DNA from: Stappia sp.
GTDB lineage: Bacteria; Pseudomonadota; Alphaproteobacteria; Rhizobiales; Stappiaceae
Direction of reading: 5' to 3'
Assembly (NCBI GenBank): GCA_002722295.1
Contig: PBLF01000021.1
Location: 124,001-188,000 of the forward strand
DNA: 64,000 bases
A program made the position numbers and the translations under genes. Positions 17,607 to 25,982 of this stretch are shown in pieces. The notes under the pieces were generated by a model, which was given only the letters and a program-made list of their open reading frames with translations, was not told where the DNA came from and did no database searches. Numbering within the stretch: the first letter of the stretch is position 1; each line of letters opens with the position of its first letter.

Positions 17607-18227
17607 TCAGGTGTGCGCGCTTTCATGCCAGACGGGGCGGTACCCGGCGCCAAGCACACGCACGACGGCTGGCGGGGTCAGCACGTCGACGCTTCCCGAA
17701 AGGCTGAGTTCGCGAACCTCGCGGTATCCCGCAAAACCCCAGCGGAGCAAGCGCCCGGCGTTCTTCACCAGCACGTCTTCGCCCGATCGAAACATCGCGC
17801 CGTCGGGGAGCGCTTCGAACGCCATGGGGTGAACGCGCTTGGCACGCCCGCACCGCCGCTCGGCGTCGAGAACCGCATCCATCCCGCCGGCGCGGGGCAT
17901 GTCGGGGGAAAGCCCGGCCCTCGCCCAGGCCGCCTGGAAGGCGCGCGCCTCGGTCCGCCTGCATTCGAAGCAGGGCCTGTGACCGGCGGCAAGGGCGCTC
18001 ACCTCGTCCAGGAAGAAGAGTTCCGTGTAGCCCTGGCCCATCACCTGCCGGTGGCTGTCGCGAAAGGCGGTCCGGCAGCAGATCCAGGCACGCGAACGCC
18101 AGCGCGCACGAGCGAGTTCGCGGGTGTGCGGGTCGTGGAAACGTCCGCCACGGTTGCCCATGAACATGCCGCGCATGGGATCCGCGTGGATCTCGCCATC
18201 GGGGGAGACCCGGTTCTGCAAGGTCAT
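17607..18227 (-). CDS. Unrecognised protein with an Ada-like cysteine cluster
   Basis: A 206-residue protein I cannot name. It starts MTLQNRVSPDGEIHADPMRG and has a conserved-looking block with two Cys pairs: WICCRTAF and, about 40 residues on, LAAGHRPCFECRR. The second half closely resembles the Zn/methyl-acceptor domain of Ada (AAGFRPCKRC in Ada), suggesting a tetra-Cys zinc site. The rest (SGEDVLVKNAGRLLRWGFAG) may be a small beta domain. It lies 18 bp downstream of a SoxW-like thioredoxin gene and is almost certainly co-transcribed. Function is unknown; an RNA/DNA- or metal-binding role is conjecture. Confidence 0.6.
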   Translation of the reverse strand: MTLQNRVSPDGEIHADPMRGMFMGNRGGRFHDPHTRELARARWRSRAWICCRTAFRDSHRQVMGQGYTELFFLDEVSALAAGHRPCFECRRTEARAFQAAWARAGLSPDMPRAGGMDAVLDAERRCGRAKRVHPMAFEALPDGAMFRSGEDVLVKNAGRLLRWGFAGYREVRELSLSGSVDVLTPPAVVRVLGAGYRPVWHESAHT

Positions 18228-18245
18228 TCCGGCGTCTCCTGCCGT

Positions 18246-18866
18246 TCAGCCCCGCCGCCAGGTCTCGCGCGTCTGGCCCTTCGCCCGCATCTCCTCCAGC
18301 TTCGCGTTGGAATACCGCTGGAACCCTTCCTCGGCATGGGCACCGGAGCGCACCCATTCGAAGAAATGGTAGAAATAGAAGGGCGGGAGATAGCCCTGGA
18401 TGCGGGCGATCTCGGCGCTGTGTCCGTCCTTGCCCGCGACGGCGGCCGGATCTGCGGGGAAGAACACGATGGTCGGCGTGAAGTTGACCAGCCACTTGCG
18501 CCCCAGCGCGCGCTCCTCCAGCGCCTCGCCGTCGAAATCGGTCGTTTCGCGGGCGCCGAACAGGTCGAGCTGAACGAAGGTGAAGTTCTCCTTCAGCCAG
18601 GGCACATAGTCCTCGCGCGTGAGGTTCACCTCGTGCGTCTGGCGGCAGAAGGGACAGCCGGCCTGCTCGAACATCACCACGAAATGCTTCCCGGCCGCAT
18701 GGGCCTCGGCGAGGTCGTCGCCCATGTCGAGGAAGCTGTCGAGAAACCAGTCCTGCTTGTAGAGCCCGTCGTCGCCGAGCGTCGCCGCGCGCCCCGGCGC
18801 CATGCCAAGGGCGGTGGCGGCCCCCGCCGCCAGCGAGGCGGTGGCGAATTGTCTGCGGTTCAGCAT
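18246..18866 (-). CDS. Exported thioredoxin-like (SoxW-type) protein
   Basis: A 206-residue exported thioredoxin-fold protein. The N-terminus (MLNRRQFATASLAAGAATAL) looks like a Tat or long Sec signal peptide. The active-site CxxC is CPFC, in FEQAGCPFCRQTHEVNL, a form found in SoxW and other periplasmic reducing thioredoxins, followed by the cis-Pro region VNFTPTIVFF. It may keep periplasmic thiols or c-type cytochrome cysteines reduced. No sox genes are in the window, so a sulfur-oxidation role is not supported. It is first of a two-gene unit with the Ada-like gene. Confidence 0.82.
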   Translation of the reverse strand: MLNRRQFATASLAAGAATALGMAPGRAATLGDDGLYKQDWFLDSFLDMGDDLAEAHAAGKHFVVMFEQAGCPFCRQTHEVNLTREDYVPWLKENFTFVQLDLFGARETTDFDGEALEERALGRKWLVNFTPTIVFFPADPAAVAGKDGHSAEIARIQGYLPPFYFYHFFEWVRSGAHAEEGFQRYSNAKLEEMRAKGQTRETWRRG

Positions 18867-19008
18867 GGATCCCTCCCGGTCACATTCTTTGCGATGAATG
18901 TATCACCGGGCGCGCACGCGCGCATCAGCACGTTCTCGTGTGCGCCTCACGCGTGGCGGGAAGGCGGAATCGGCAAAAGCTGCGGTTGGCGTGTTCCGGG
19001 GACGGGCC

Positions 19009-19731
19009 TCAGGCGAACAGCGCGTCGATGTCGTCCTGGCTCGCCACGCCCTCGTCCGTCTCGAGCGAGGGGCCGTTGAGCAGGCTCGCGTCGCCTTCGC
19101 GCGTGGGCATGGTGTCCGGCTCGATGGTCTGGAAACTCTCGATGCCGCCCCAGATGTCCATCATCTTGATGATGCGGTCCTCGATGAACCGCAGCGTGTT
19201 GATGACCTTGGTGATGCGCTGGCCGGTAAGGTCCTGGAAGTTGCACGCCTCGAAGATGTGCAGGACCTTTTCCTGGATGTCGTTGGCCAGTTCGGCGTCC
19301 TGACCGGCAAGGCGCGCGCTCAGGGTGTTGGCGGTCTCGTCGATGTACTCGGCCGAGGAGAGAATCGTCTCCGTCGCGCCCTCGGTGCCGTGAACGACGG
19401 CGTCGAGCTCGTTGGTGACGCGGCTCATGTCGCGGCTGTCGGCACTGGTGGTGCTGTGCAGCGTGGCGATCTCGTGCTTGGTCTTGGCGATCGCCTCGTA
19501 GATCGAATCCAGCTCGGACTTCAGCTTCGCGGCCTCGCCCAGCTCCTTGCGGAACTTGGACAGCATCTGGTCGCTGATGTCCTCGACCGGACGGATCAGG
19601 TCCTTGATGGAGGCGATCTCGGCCATCAGCTCCTGATGCTGCGCCCTAGAGGCGGCTCCCTCGGGCGCGCCGGCAACCTGAGCCTTCTGCAAAAGGCTCT
19701 CGGCTCGGAAAGCTCGTTTAGTTGCCGTCAT
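19009..19731 (-). CDS. cheZ: CheZ-family CheY-P phosphatase
   Basis: A 240-residue, largely helical cytoplasmic protein. The block FEACNFQDLTGQRITKVINT contains the CheZ catalytic signature, with Asp167 and Gln171 corresponding to the residues that orient water for attack on phospho-CheY. Heptad-rich helices at about 30-110 fit the long CheZ hairpin. The C-terminus, VASQDDIDALFA, fits the acidic/hydrophobic peptide that tethers CheY-P and also resembles the N-terminal CheY-binding peptide of FliM. No che or fla genes are adjacent. Confidence 0.88.
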   Translation of the reverse strand: MTATKRAFRAESLLQKAQVAGAPEGAASRAQHQELMAEIASIKDLIRPVEDISDQMLSKFRKELGEAAKLKSELDSIYEAIAKTKHEIATLHSTTSADSRDMSRVTNELDAVVHGTEGATETILSSAEYIDETANTLSARLAGQDAELANDIQEKVLHIFEACNFQDLTGQRITKVINTLRFIEDRIIKMMDIWGGIESFQTIEPDTMPTREGDASLLNGPSLETDEGVASQDDIDALFA

Positions 19732-19957
19732 GATCGTGTCCGTCTCCCCGGTGGCTGGCCTGGAGGTTCTCGTTTGGTCGCGACAATCTATAGCTTGCGA
19801 GATTTAAGGAATTGTTCCTGTTGCGGACCTGTCGCGCAGATGATTTTGTCGTTCCTCCCGGCAGTCCGGTTCTATATGCTTGCCCGGCCTGGAACATACG
19901 CGTTCAGGGCCGGGATGCCGGGCCGCTCCGGCAGGGAAATCAGGGGGTTCCGGCTCG

Positions 19958-20737
19958 ATGAGGCGGGGCCGCTGGGTTGAAGAAGTGCCAGGACGTCGAA
20001 CAAAAGTGCGCCGAGTTCTCCCCCTCCTGTTCGTTTTCCTTGTCGCCGTCGCGCTGTCGTTCCCGCTCGCGCGCGAGACGCGGGCCGCGTCCTACACCTT
20101 CTCCACCGAGGAGCTGATCGACGGCTTCATGAAGACCGTGTTCGGGCTCGAATACCGTTCGTGGAGCTGGCAGCCCTATCTGGTGAAGAAATACGTCGGC
20201 CCGGTGCGTTTCCACGTGCACAACCTCGCCCGCAAGAACCGCAAGCCCATGGTCTATCGCTTCATCGAGACACTGGGCAGCAGCGTGCGCGGTCTCTCGA
20301 CGGCGATCGTCGCCAACCCGGCGGAGGCGAACTTCCACGTCTATGTGGTCGACCGGGACCAGTACACGGATGTCGTCCGGCGCTCGATCTACAAGGACTC
20401 GCGCGCCGATGCGCCGGGTCGCTGCATGGTGCGCGTGGTGTCGGACAGCTCCGGCATTTCCCAGTCGGCGGCGGTGATCGTCTCGGACGAGGGCGATTTC
20501 CTGTTCCGCCGCTGCATGGTGGAGGAGATCCTCCAGGGGCTCGGCCCCATGAACGACGACCCGTCGCTCTCCCACTCGGTCTTCAACGACAAGTCCCGGC
20601 ACAGCCGCTTCACGTCCTTCGACCGGATGCTGCTGAACATGCTGTATGATTCGCGCATCAAGCCGGGGATGCGGCCCGACGTGGTGCGCCCCATGCTGCC
20701 CTCGATCGTGCGCACCGTGCGTCCGCTGGTGCATTAG
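19958..20737 (+). CDS. DUF2927 domain-containing exported protein
   Basis: A protein of about 259 residues with a basic N-terminus and a hydrophobic signal/anchor (VLPLLFVFLVAVALSFPLA), then a DUF2927 domain that ends in the block MVEEILQGLGPMNDDPSLSHS followed by SVFNDKSRHSRFTSFDRMLL. DUF2927 proteins often keep metallopeptidase-like context, but no HExxH is present here. Role unknown, probably periplasmic. The start is uncertain: ATG 19958 is taken; GTG codons at 19985 and 20006 are alternatives nearer the signal sequence. It is divergent from cheZ. Confidence 0.78.
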   Translation: MRRGRWVEEVPGRRTKVRRVLPLLFVFLVAVALSFPLARETRAASYTFSTEELIDGFMKTVFGLEYRSWSWQPYLVKKYVGPVRFHVHNLARKNRKPMVYRFIETLGSSVRGLSTAIVANPAEANFHVYVVDRDQYTDVVRRSIYKDSRADAPGRCMVRVVSDSSGISQSAAVIVSDEGDFLFRRCMVEEILQGLGPMNDDPSLSHSVFNDKSRHSRFTSFDRMLLNMLYDSRIKPGMRPDVVRPMLPSIVRTVRPLVH

Positions 20738-20943
20738 ACCGCTTCCCGCGCGCCCGTTCACGCTTTCTTCACCAGCTTTGGAAACCGCGCGCTAACCACG
20801 CGACCAGATTCCCTCGTCCCGGGCGGAAGGGTTTACGAAATCCTGCCGGAGCCTGCCTAGGCTCTTCCTTCGCGTCCATCTTTCGTCAACCGGGGAGGGA
20901 TGCGTGTCAGTCCCGTTCGACGAAACAGGTTGCGAGTACGTCG

Positions 20944-21681
20944 ATGCGAAAAAGAGCGTTTCTTGTCCTCGCGCTGGCCGCCGGTCTGGCGGGCGCGATC
21001 ACTCCGGCTTCCGCCGGCAGCCGCGGCGCCGGAGCGCCGCCGCTTATGTTGTCCCCCGATCTGACCGAGCCCTGGGTGCTCCAGCTTCGGCCCGAGCGTC
21101 GTGCGGTGCGTCCGCAGGTGTCCCAGCGTCCGCTGCTGCAGCCGCGCACGCAGACCCGGCGGCAGGCCGTCTATGCCACGACGCCGCGCCTTGCCGCGCC
21201 GGGCAAGCCCCGTCGCCAGAGCGTGGCGCGGCGGATCGATCCGCGTTTCCTGCCGACCACCGTTTCCTGGAACGGCGGCGAGAGGCCCGGCACGATCGTC
21301 ATCGATACCAACGCCCGCTATCTCTATCTGGTGGAGAAGAACGGCTTTGCCCGCCGCTACGGCGTCGGCGTGGGCCGTCCCGGCTTCGAGTGGGCCGGCA
21401 CCCACAAGGTCACGCGCAAGGCGGAGTGGCCGGACTGGCGTCCGCCGGCGGAGATGCGCAAGCGTCAGCCGGGTCTGCCGGCGTTCATGCCCGGCGGTCC
21501 GAAGAACCCGCTCGGCGCGCGCGCGCTCTACCTCGGGTCGACGCTCTACCGCATTCACGGTTCCAACGAGCCCTGGACCATCGGCAAGGCGGTTTCCTCG
21601 GGCTGCATCCGGATGCGCAACGAGGACGTGATCGATCTCTACGGCCGCGTCGGCGTGGGCACCTCGGTGCGCGTCATCTGA
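20944..21681 (+). CDS. L,D-transpeptidase (YkuD fold)
   Basis: A 245-residue periplasmic enzyme that makes 3-3 or lipoprotein-anchoring links in peptidoglycan, or 1-3 links to outer-membrane beta-barrels in alphaproteobacteria. A signal peptide (residues 1-24, cleaved after ASA) is followed by a basic Pro/Arg/Gln linker and the YkuD domain from about residue 118 (TIVIDTNARYLYLVEKNGFA). The catalytic motif is complete: His205 in IHGSNEP and Cys221 in SSGCIRM. A strong terminator follows. Confidence 0.92.
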   Translation: MRKRAFLVLALAAGLAGAITPASAGSRGAGAPPLMLSPDLTEPWVLQLRPERRAVRPQVSQRPLLQPRTQTRRQAVYATTPRLAAPGKPRRQSVARRIDPRFLPTTVSWNGGERPGTIVIDTNARYLYLVEKNGFARRYGVGVGRPGFEWAGTHKVTRKAEWPDWRPPAEMRKRQPGLPAFMPGGPKNPLGARALYLGSTLYRIHGSNEPWTIGKAVSSGCIRMRNEDVIDLYGRVGVGTSVRVI

Positions 21682-21711
21682 CGACCCGCCGAGCGATGGT
21701 GTGAAAGAACG

Positions 21712-21747
21712 AAAGCCCCCGCGCCGGTCAGGTGCGGGGGCTTTTTT
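21712..21747 (+). terminator. Rho-independent terminator after the L,D-transpeptidase gene
   Basis: An 11-bp stem AAAGCCCCCGC/GCGGGGGCTTT (21712-21722 and 21734-21744) is followed by TTTTTT (21742-21747). On the minus strand it gives GGGGGCTTTCGTT and could also help terminate glcF, which ends at 21779. Confidence 0.88.
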
Positions 21748-21778
21748 CGTGGTCTTGTGCGGCCTGCCGCCTGTCGCG

Positions 21779-23107
21779 TCACGCCGCTCCGGCGTGGCGT
21801 TCCGAAAGGGCGGAGGGCATGGGGCCGCCGTAGGCCCAGTCGAGAAGCTCGGCCGTATGCACGATCGGCAGGTCCGTGCCGCCGCCGATCTGCGTCATGC
21901 AGCCGATGTTGCCGGTGGCGATCAGGTCGGGGGTCGTCTTCTCGATGTTGGCGACCTTGCGGTCGCGCAGGCGCTTTGCCAGCTCCGGCTGCAGGATGTT
22001 GTAGGTGCCCGCCGATCCGCAGCACAGGTGCCCCTCGGGCACGTCGCGCACGGTGAAGCCGGCCGCCGTGAGGAGCTGCTTGGGCAGGGTCGTGATCTTC
22101 TGTCCGTGCTGCATGGAGCAGGCCGAGTGATAGGCGACCGTCAGCTCCGGGCGCACCGCCGGCTCGCCGAGGTCGAGTGTCGCCAGGTATTCCGTCACGT
22201 CCTTGGCGAGGCCCGAGACCCGGGCGGCCTTGTCCGCATAGGCCGGATCCTCGCGCAGCATGAAGCCATAGTCCTTGATCGTCGTGCCGCAGCCCGAGGC
22301 GGTGATGAGGATGGCGTCGAGACCCTTGGTCTCGATCTCGCGCGTCCACACGTCCACGTTCCGCTTGGCGTCGGCAAGCGCATCCGCCTCGCGGCCCATG
22401 TGGTGCACCAGCGCGCCGCAGCAGCCTTCGCCCTTAGGCAGCACCACCTCGATGCCGAGGCGCGTGAGCAGCGCGATGGTCGCATCGTTGATGCCGGGCT
22501 TGAGCACCGGCTGGGCGCAGCCCGAAAGCAGCGCCACGCGGCCCGTTGTCGTGCCGCTATCGGGCGCATGGGTCGCCGGCGCGGCGTAGCGCGCACGCTC
22601 GGGCGCGCGGGTGGGCGCAAGCGAGAGCATGGCGCCGAGCGGCTTCAGCGGGCCGCCGATCGCCTTGAACAGCGGCGCGAGCGGCCGGGCGTAGAAGGCC
22701 GCCATGAGGGAGGCGCGGAAGCGCGCCGGCCTGGGAAGCACGAAGGCCAGCAGTCTGCGGGTCAGCCGGTCGGCGAGGGGGCGCTTGTAGGTCTCCTCGA
22801 TATGGGCGCGCGCATGATCGACCAGATGCATGTAGTGCACGCCGGAGGGGCAGGTGGTCATGCAGGACAGGCAGGACAGGCAGCGGTCGATGTGCTTGAC
22901 CGTGCGCGCGTCCGCCGGCCGGTCGTTCTCGAGCATGTCCTTGATGAGGTAGATGCGCCCGCGCGGGCTGTCGAGTTCGTCGCCAAGCAGCGCGAACGTC
23001 GGGCAGGTGGCCGTGCAGAAGCCGCAATGCACGCATTTGCGCAGGATCGACTCGGCCTCGGCCACATTCGGGTCGGCAAGCTGATGGATCGAGAAATTGG
23101 TCTGCAT
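21779..23107 (-). CDS. glcF: Glycolate oxidase iron-sulfur subunit
   Basis: A 442-residue subunit that carries electrons from the GlcDE flavin to the respiratory chain when glycolate is oxidised to glyoxylate. Two 4Fe-4S motifs are intact: Cys25/28/31/35 (CVHCGFCTATCP) and Cys76/79/82/86 (CLSCLSCMTTCP). Two CCG heterodisulfide-reductase-like domains follow (GEGCCGALVHHMG and GHLCCGSAGTYN). The start MQTNFSIHQLADP at 23107 lies 4 bp after the glcE stop; a longer Ser/Arg-rich upstream frame is not real. It is the last gene of glcDEF. Confidence 0.94.
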   Translation of the reverse strand: MQTNFSIHQLADPNVAEAESILRKCVHCGFCTATCPTFALLGDELDSPRGRIYLIKDMLENDRPADARTVKHIDRCLSCLSCMTTCPSGVHYMHLVDHARAHIEETYKRPLADRLTRRLLAFVLPRPARFRASLMAAFYARPLAPLFKAIGGPLKPLGAMLSLAPTRAPERARYAAPATHAPDSGTTTGRVALLSGCAQPVLKPGINDATIALLTRLGIEVVLPKGEGCCGALVHHMGREADALADAKRNVDVWTREIETKGLDAILITASGCGTTIKDYGFMLREDPAYADKAARVSGLAKDVTEYLATLDLGEPAVRPELTVAYHSACSMQHGQKITTLPKQLLTAAGFTVRDVPEGHLCCGSAGTYNILQPELAKRLRDRKVANIEKTTPDLIATGNIGCMTQIGGGTDLPIVHTAELLDWAYGGPMPSALSERHAGAA

Positions 23108-23111
23108 CGGC

Positions 23112-24323
23112 TCAGGCTCCCATCCGGCCCGGATTGAGGATCCCCTTGGGGTCGAACTGCGCCTTGATGCGCGCGTTGAGGGCCGCAAGGGGCGCGGGCT
23201 GGGGGTGGAACACCGGCACCGAGGCACGCATGGGCGCCGGTGCGCGCACCAGCGTGGCGTGACCGCCGCCCGCCGCCGTCACCGCCGCACGCACCTCGTC
23301 GGCACGCGGGTCATCGCCCTCGACCGCCAGCCAGACGAGCCCGCCCGACCAGTCGTAATAGACCTCGCCCGCAAGCGTTTCGCGGAGCGTCTCCACGAAA
23401 CGGGCGCCGGCGGCGGGCGCCACCGAGACGCGCCAGACCAGGCCCGATGTGCCGGTAAAGGGAAGCACGTCCCGCACCGCCTGCCACAGCGCGCGCGAGG
23501 CGTCGACGTCAAGCCGCGTGATCCGCCCGGCACCGCCGAGCCGCTTTTCCAGCAGCGCGAAACGATAGTCGACGGACGGGCCGAAGCCTTCGAGGCGCAA
23601 CAGGGTTGCCGGGCCGGACAGTGCGTGTCCCTCAGCCGCCAGCCGTGCGGCGACGGGGTCCGGCAGGTGAGCAGCGGCGGAAACCTCCGCCGACGACCCC
23701 ATGGCCGAACACATGGCCTCCACGGCGGCGGCATCGCCGAGGCCGGAAACGACCAGCGTCGCTTCGGTTTCCGCGCGCGGCTGCACCTTGAGCGTGATGC
23801 GCGTGGAGACGGCGAGCGTGCCCCAGGAGCCCGTGAGCGCGCGCGGCAGGTCGTAGCCGGTGACGTTCTTCACCACGCGTCCGCCGGACTTGAAGATCTC
23901 GCCGCGTCCCGACACCGCCTCGAGCCCGAGAATATGGTCGCGCGCGGCGCCGAACTTCAGCCGCTTGGAGCCCGCGAAATTGGCGGCGACCACGCCGCCG
24001 ACGGTGCCTTCTCCCGCCGGCTGGCCGAGCAGCGGCCCGTAGTCGATGGGGTCGAAGGCGAGTTCCTGGTTCTTGTCCGCAAGGGTTGCCTCGATCTCGG
24101 CCATCGGCGTTCCCGCAAGCGCGGTCATCACCAGTTCGGCCGGCTCGTAGAGCTCGATGCCGGACAGGCCGGAGAGATCCAGCACATGCGCGGCCTGCAC
24201 GGGGCGTCCGAGAGCGCGCCTGGAGCCGGTGCCCAGGATCTCGAGAGGTTGGTCTTCTGCCATGGCCCAGAGCACGGCGTCGCGTGCCTCCTCGGGGTGG
24301 CGGGGCTTGAAGGTGTCGGCCAT
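23112..24323 (-). CDS. glcE: Glycolate oxidase FAD-binding subunit
   Basis: A 403-residue FAD-binding subunit of glycolate oxidase. The PCMH-type FAD domain is at residues 1 to about 170, with LEILGTGSRRALGR, LSGLSGIELYEPAELVMTAL and GTVGGVVAANFAGSKRL, and the C-terminal FAD-oxidase domain ends DPKGILNPGRMGA. This subunit lacks the longer substrate-binding portion of GlcD, as expected. It is flanked by glcD (30 bp) and glcF (4 bp) in one operon. Confidence 0.93.
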   Translation of the reverse strand: MADTFKPRHPEEARDAVLWAMAEDQPLEILGTGSRRALGRPVQAAHVLDLSGLSGIELYEPAELVMTALAGTPMAEIEATLADKNQELAFDPIDYGPLLGQPAGEGTVGGVVAANFAGSKRLKFGAARDHILGLEAVSGRGEIFKSGGRVVKNVTGYDLPRALTGSWGTLAVSTRITLKVQPRAETEATLVVSGLGDAAAVEAMCSAMGSSAEVSAAAHLPDPVAARLAAEGHALSGPATLLRLEGFGPSVDYRFALLEKRLGGAGRITRLDVDASRALWQAVRDVLPFTGTSGLVWRVSVAPAAGARFVETLRETLAGEVYYDWSGGLVWLAVEGDDPRADEVRAAVTAAGGGHATLVRAPAPMRASVPVFHPQPAPLAALNARIKAQFDPKGILNPGRMGA

Positions 24324-24353
24324 CGTGATCGGCGTGTCCTGCTGATGCGAGGG

Positions 24354-25850
24354 TCAGAAGCGCGGAATGTCGGGAAAGGGAAGCTGCCCCTTGTGGACGT
24401 GCATGCGTCCGAGCTCGGCGCAGCGGTGCAGCACCGGAAACACCTTGCCCGGATTGAGGAGCTGCGCCGGATCGAAGGCGCATTTCACCCGCTGCTGCTG
24501 CTTGAGGTCGTCCTCGGAGAACATCTCCGGCATGAGGTCGCGCTTCTCGATGCCGACCCCGTGCTCGCCGGTCAGCACGCCGCCGAACTCGACGCAAAGC
24601 CGCAGGATGTCCGCGCCGAAGGCTTCCGCGGCCTCCAGCTCGCCGGGCTTGTTGGCGTCGTAGAGGATGAGCGGATGCAGGTTGCCGTCACCGGCGTGGA
24701 AGACGTTGGCGCAGCGCAGTCCGTGCTTCTCGCCCAGTTCGCGCATCCGCGTGAGCACCTGCGGCAGCGCCTTGCGCGGGATCGTTCCGTCCATGCACAG
24801 GTAGTCGGGAGAGATGCGTCCCACCGCCGGGAAGGCAGCCTTGCGGCCGGCCCAGAAGTTTAGCCGCTCCTCCTCGCTGGTGGAGACGCGCACCGACGTC
24901 GCCTTGTTGTCGGCGGCGATGGCCTCGATGCTCGCGAGCAGGTGGTCGACCTCCGCCTCCGGTCCGTCCAATTCGACGATGAGCAGCGCGCCGGCCTCGC
25001 GCGGATAGCCCGCGTTGACGAAGTCCTCGGCCGCGTTGATGGCCAGTTCGTCCATCATCTCCATGCCGCCGGGAATGATGCCGGCGCCGATGATGTCGGC
25101 AACGCAGCGCCCGCCATCCTCGCTGGTGGGAAAGCCGATCAGCGCCGCGCGTGCCGTTTCCGGCTTCTGCAGCATGCGCACGGTCACCTCGGTGACGACC
25201 CCCAGAAGCCCTTCCGATCCGGTCATGAGCGCCAGCAGGTCGTAGCCCTCGCTGTCGAGGTGCTTGCCGCCCAGCCGGATGACCTCGCCCGTGACGAGCA
25301 CCATCTCCAGGCCCAGCACGTTGTTGGTTGTGAGACCGTATTTCAGGCAGTGCACGCCGCCGGAGTTCTCGGCGATGTTGCCGCCGATCGAACAGGCGAT
25401 CTGGGACGAGGGATCGGGCGCGTAATAGAAGCCCAGATGCTCCACGGCGCGGGTGATGCCGAGGTTGGTGACGCCGGGCTGCACCACCGCCGCGCGGTTG
25501 GCCACGTCGATGTCGAGCACCTGGTTGAACTTCATCATCGACAGCAGCACGCCGTCGCCAACGGGCAGCGCTCCGCCGGACAGCGAGGTTCCGGCGCCGC
25601 GCGGAACCACCTTCACCTCGTTCTCGTGGCAATAGCGCAGCACCTTCGAGACCTGCTCCACCGTTTCGGGCAGCACGACCACGAGCGGGAGCTGGCGATA
25701 GGCGGTGAGCGCATCCGTCTCGTAGGCGCGCATCTCGACCTCGGTGTCGATCACGCCCTCGCCCGGCACGATGGCCCTGAGCGCCTTGACGATGTCGGCG
25801 CGCCGCGCGATCACGTCCGCGTCCGGCGCGGGCATGGCGATGCCTGTCAT
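24354..25850 (-). CDS. glcD: Glycolate oxidase catalytic subunit
   Basis: A 498-residue FAD-linked oxidase/dehydrogenase. The FAD-binding core reads VVPRGAGTSLSGGALPVGDG and IGGNIAENSGGVHCLKYGL; the C-terminal oxidase domain has HAGDGNLHPLI, the conserved metal/substrate His region, and GEHGVGIEKRDLM. With GlcE and GlcF it oxidises glycolate, and often D-lactate, to the 2-oxo acid. It is the first gene of glcDEF, divergent from a LysR gene that is a good candidate regulator. AGGGAGGAACC precedes the ATG. Confidence 0.94.
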   Translation of the reverse strand: MTGIAMPAPDADVIARRADIVKALRAIVPGEGVIDTEVEMRAYETDALTAYRQLPLVVVLPETVEQVSKVLRYCHENEVKVVPRGAGTSLSGGALPVGDGVLLSMMKFNQVLDIDVANRAAVVQPGVTNLGITRAVEHLGFYYAPDPSSQIACSIGGNIAENSGGVHCLKYGLTTNNVLGLEMVLVTGEVIRLGGKHLDSEGYDLLALMTGSEGLLGVVTEVTVRMLQKPETARAALIGFPTSEDGGRCVADIIGAGIIPGGMEMMDELAINAAEDFVNAGYPREAGALLIVELDGPEAEVDHLLASIEAIAADNKATSVRVSTSEEERLNFWAGRKAAFPAVGRISPDYLCMDGTIPRKALPQVLTRMRELGEKHGLRCANVFHAGDGNLHPLILYDANKPGELEAAEAFGADILRLCVEFGGVLTGEHGVGIEKRDLMPEMFSEDDLKQQQRVKCAFDPAQLLNPGKVFPVLHRCAELGRMHVHKGQLPFPDIPRF

Positions 25851-25982
25851 GGCAGGTTCCTCCCTCCGCGCGGCACCCTGCCGGGCGGCGCGATCCTGAA
25901 AGCTACGTCATCCAGTCTGGCAGGGGATGCGTATCGGTAAAATAGTCTAAAGTGGACAAGAATAAACTCCGGGACGTTGAAA
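25851..25982. promoter_or_regulatory. Divergent promoter region of glcDEF and a LysR gene
   Basis: The 132-bp gap becomes AT-rich at 25935-25975 (GGTAAAATAGTCTAAAGTGG and a following AAGAATAAAC). It must hold both promoters and probably the LysR operator. TAAAAT at about 25937 is a possible -10 for the LysR gene, but no good -35 partner is apparent. Confidence 0.45.
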
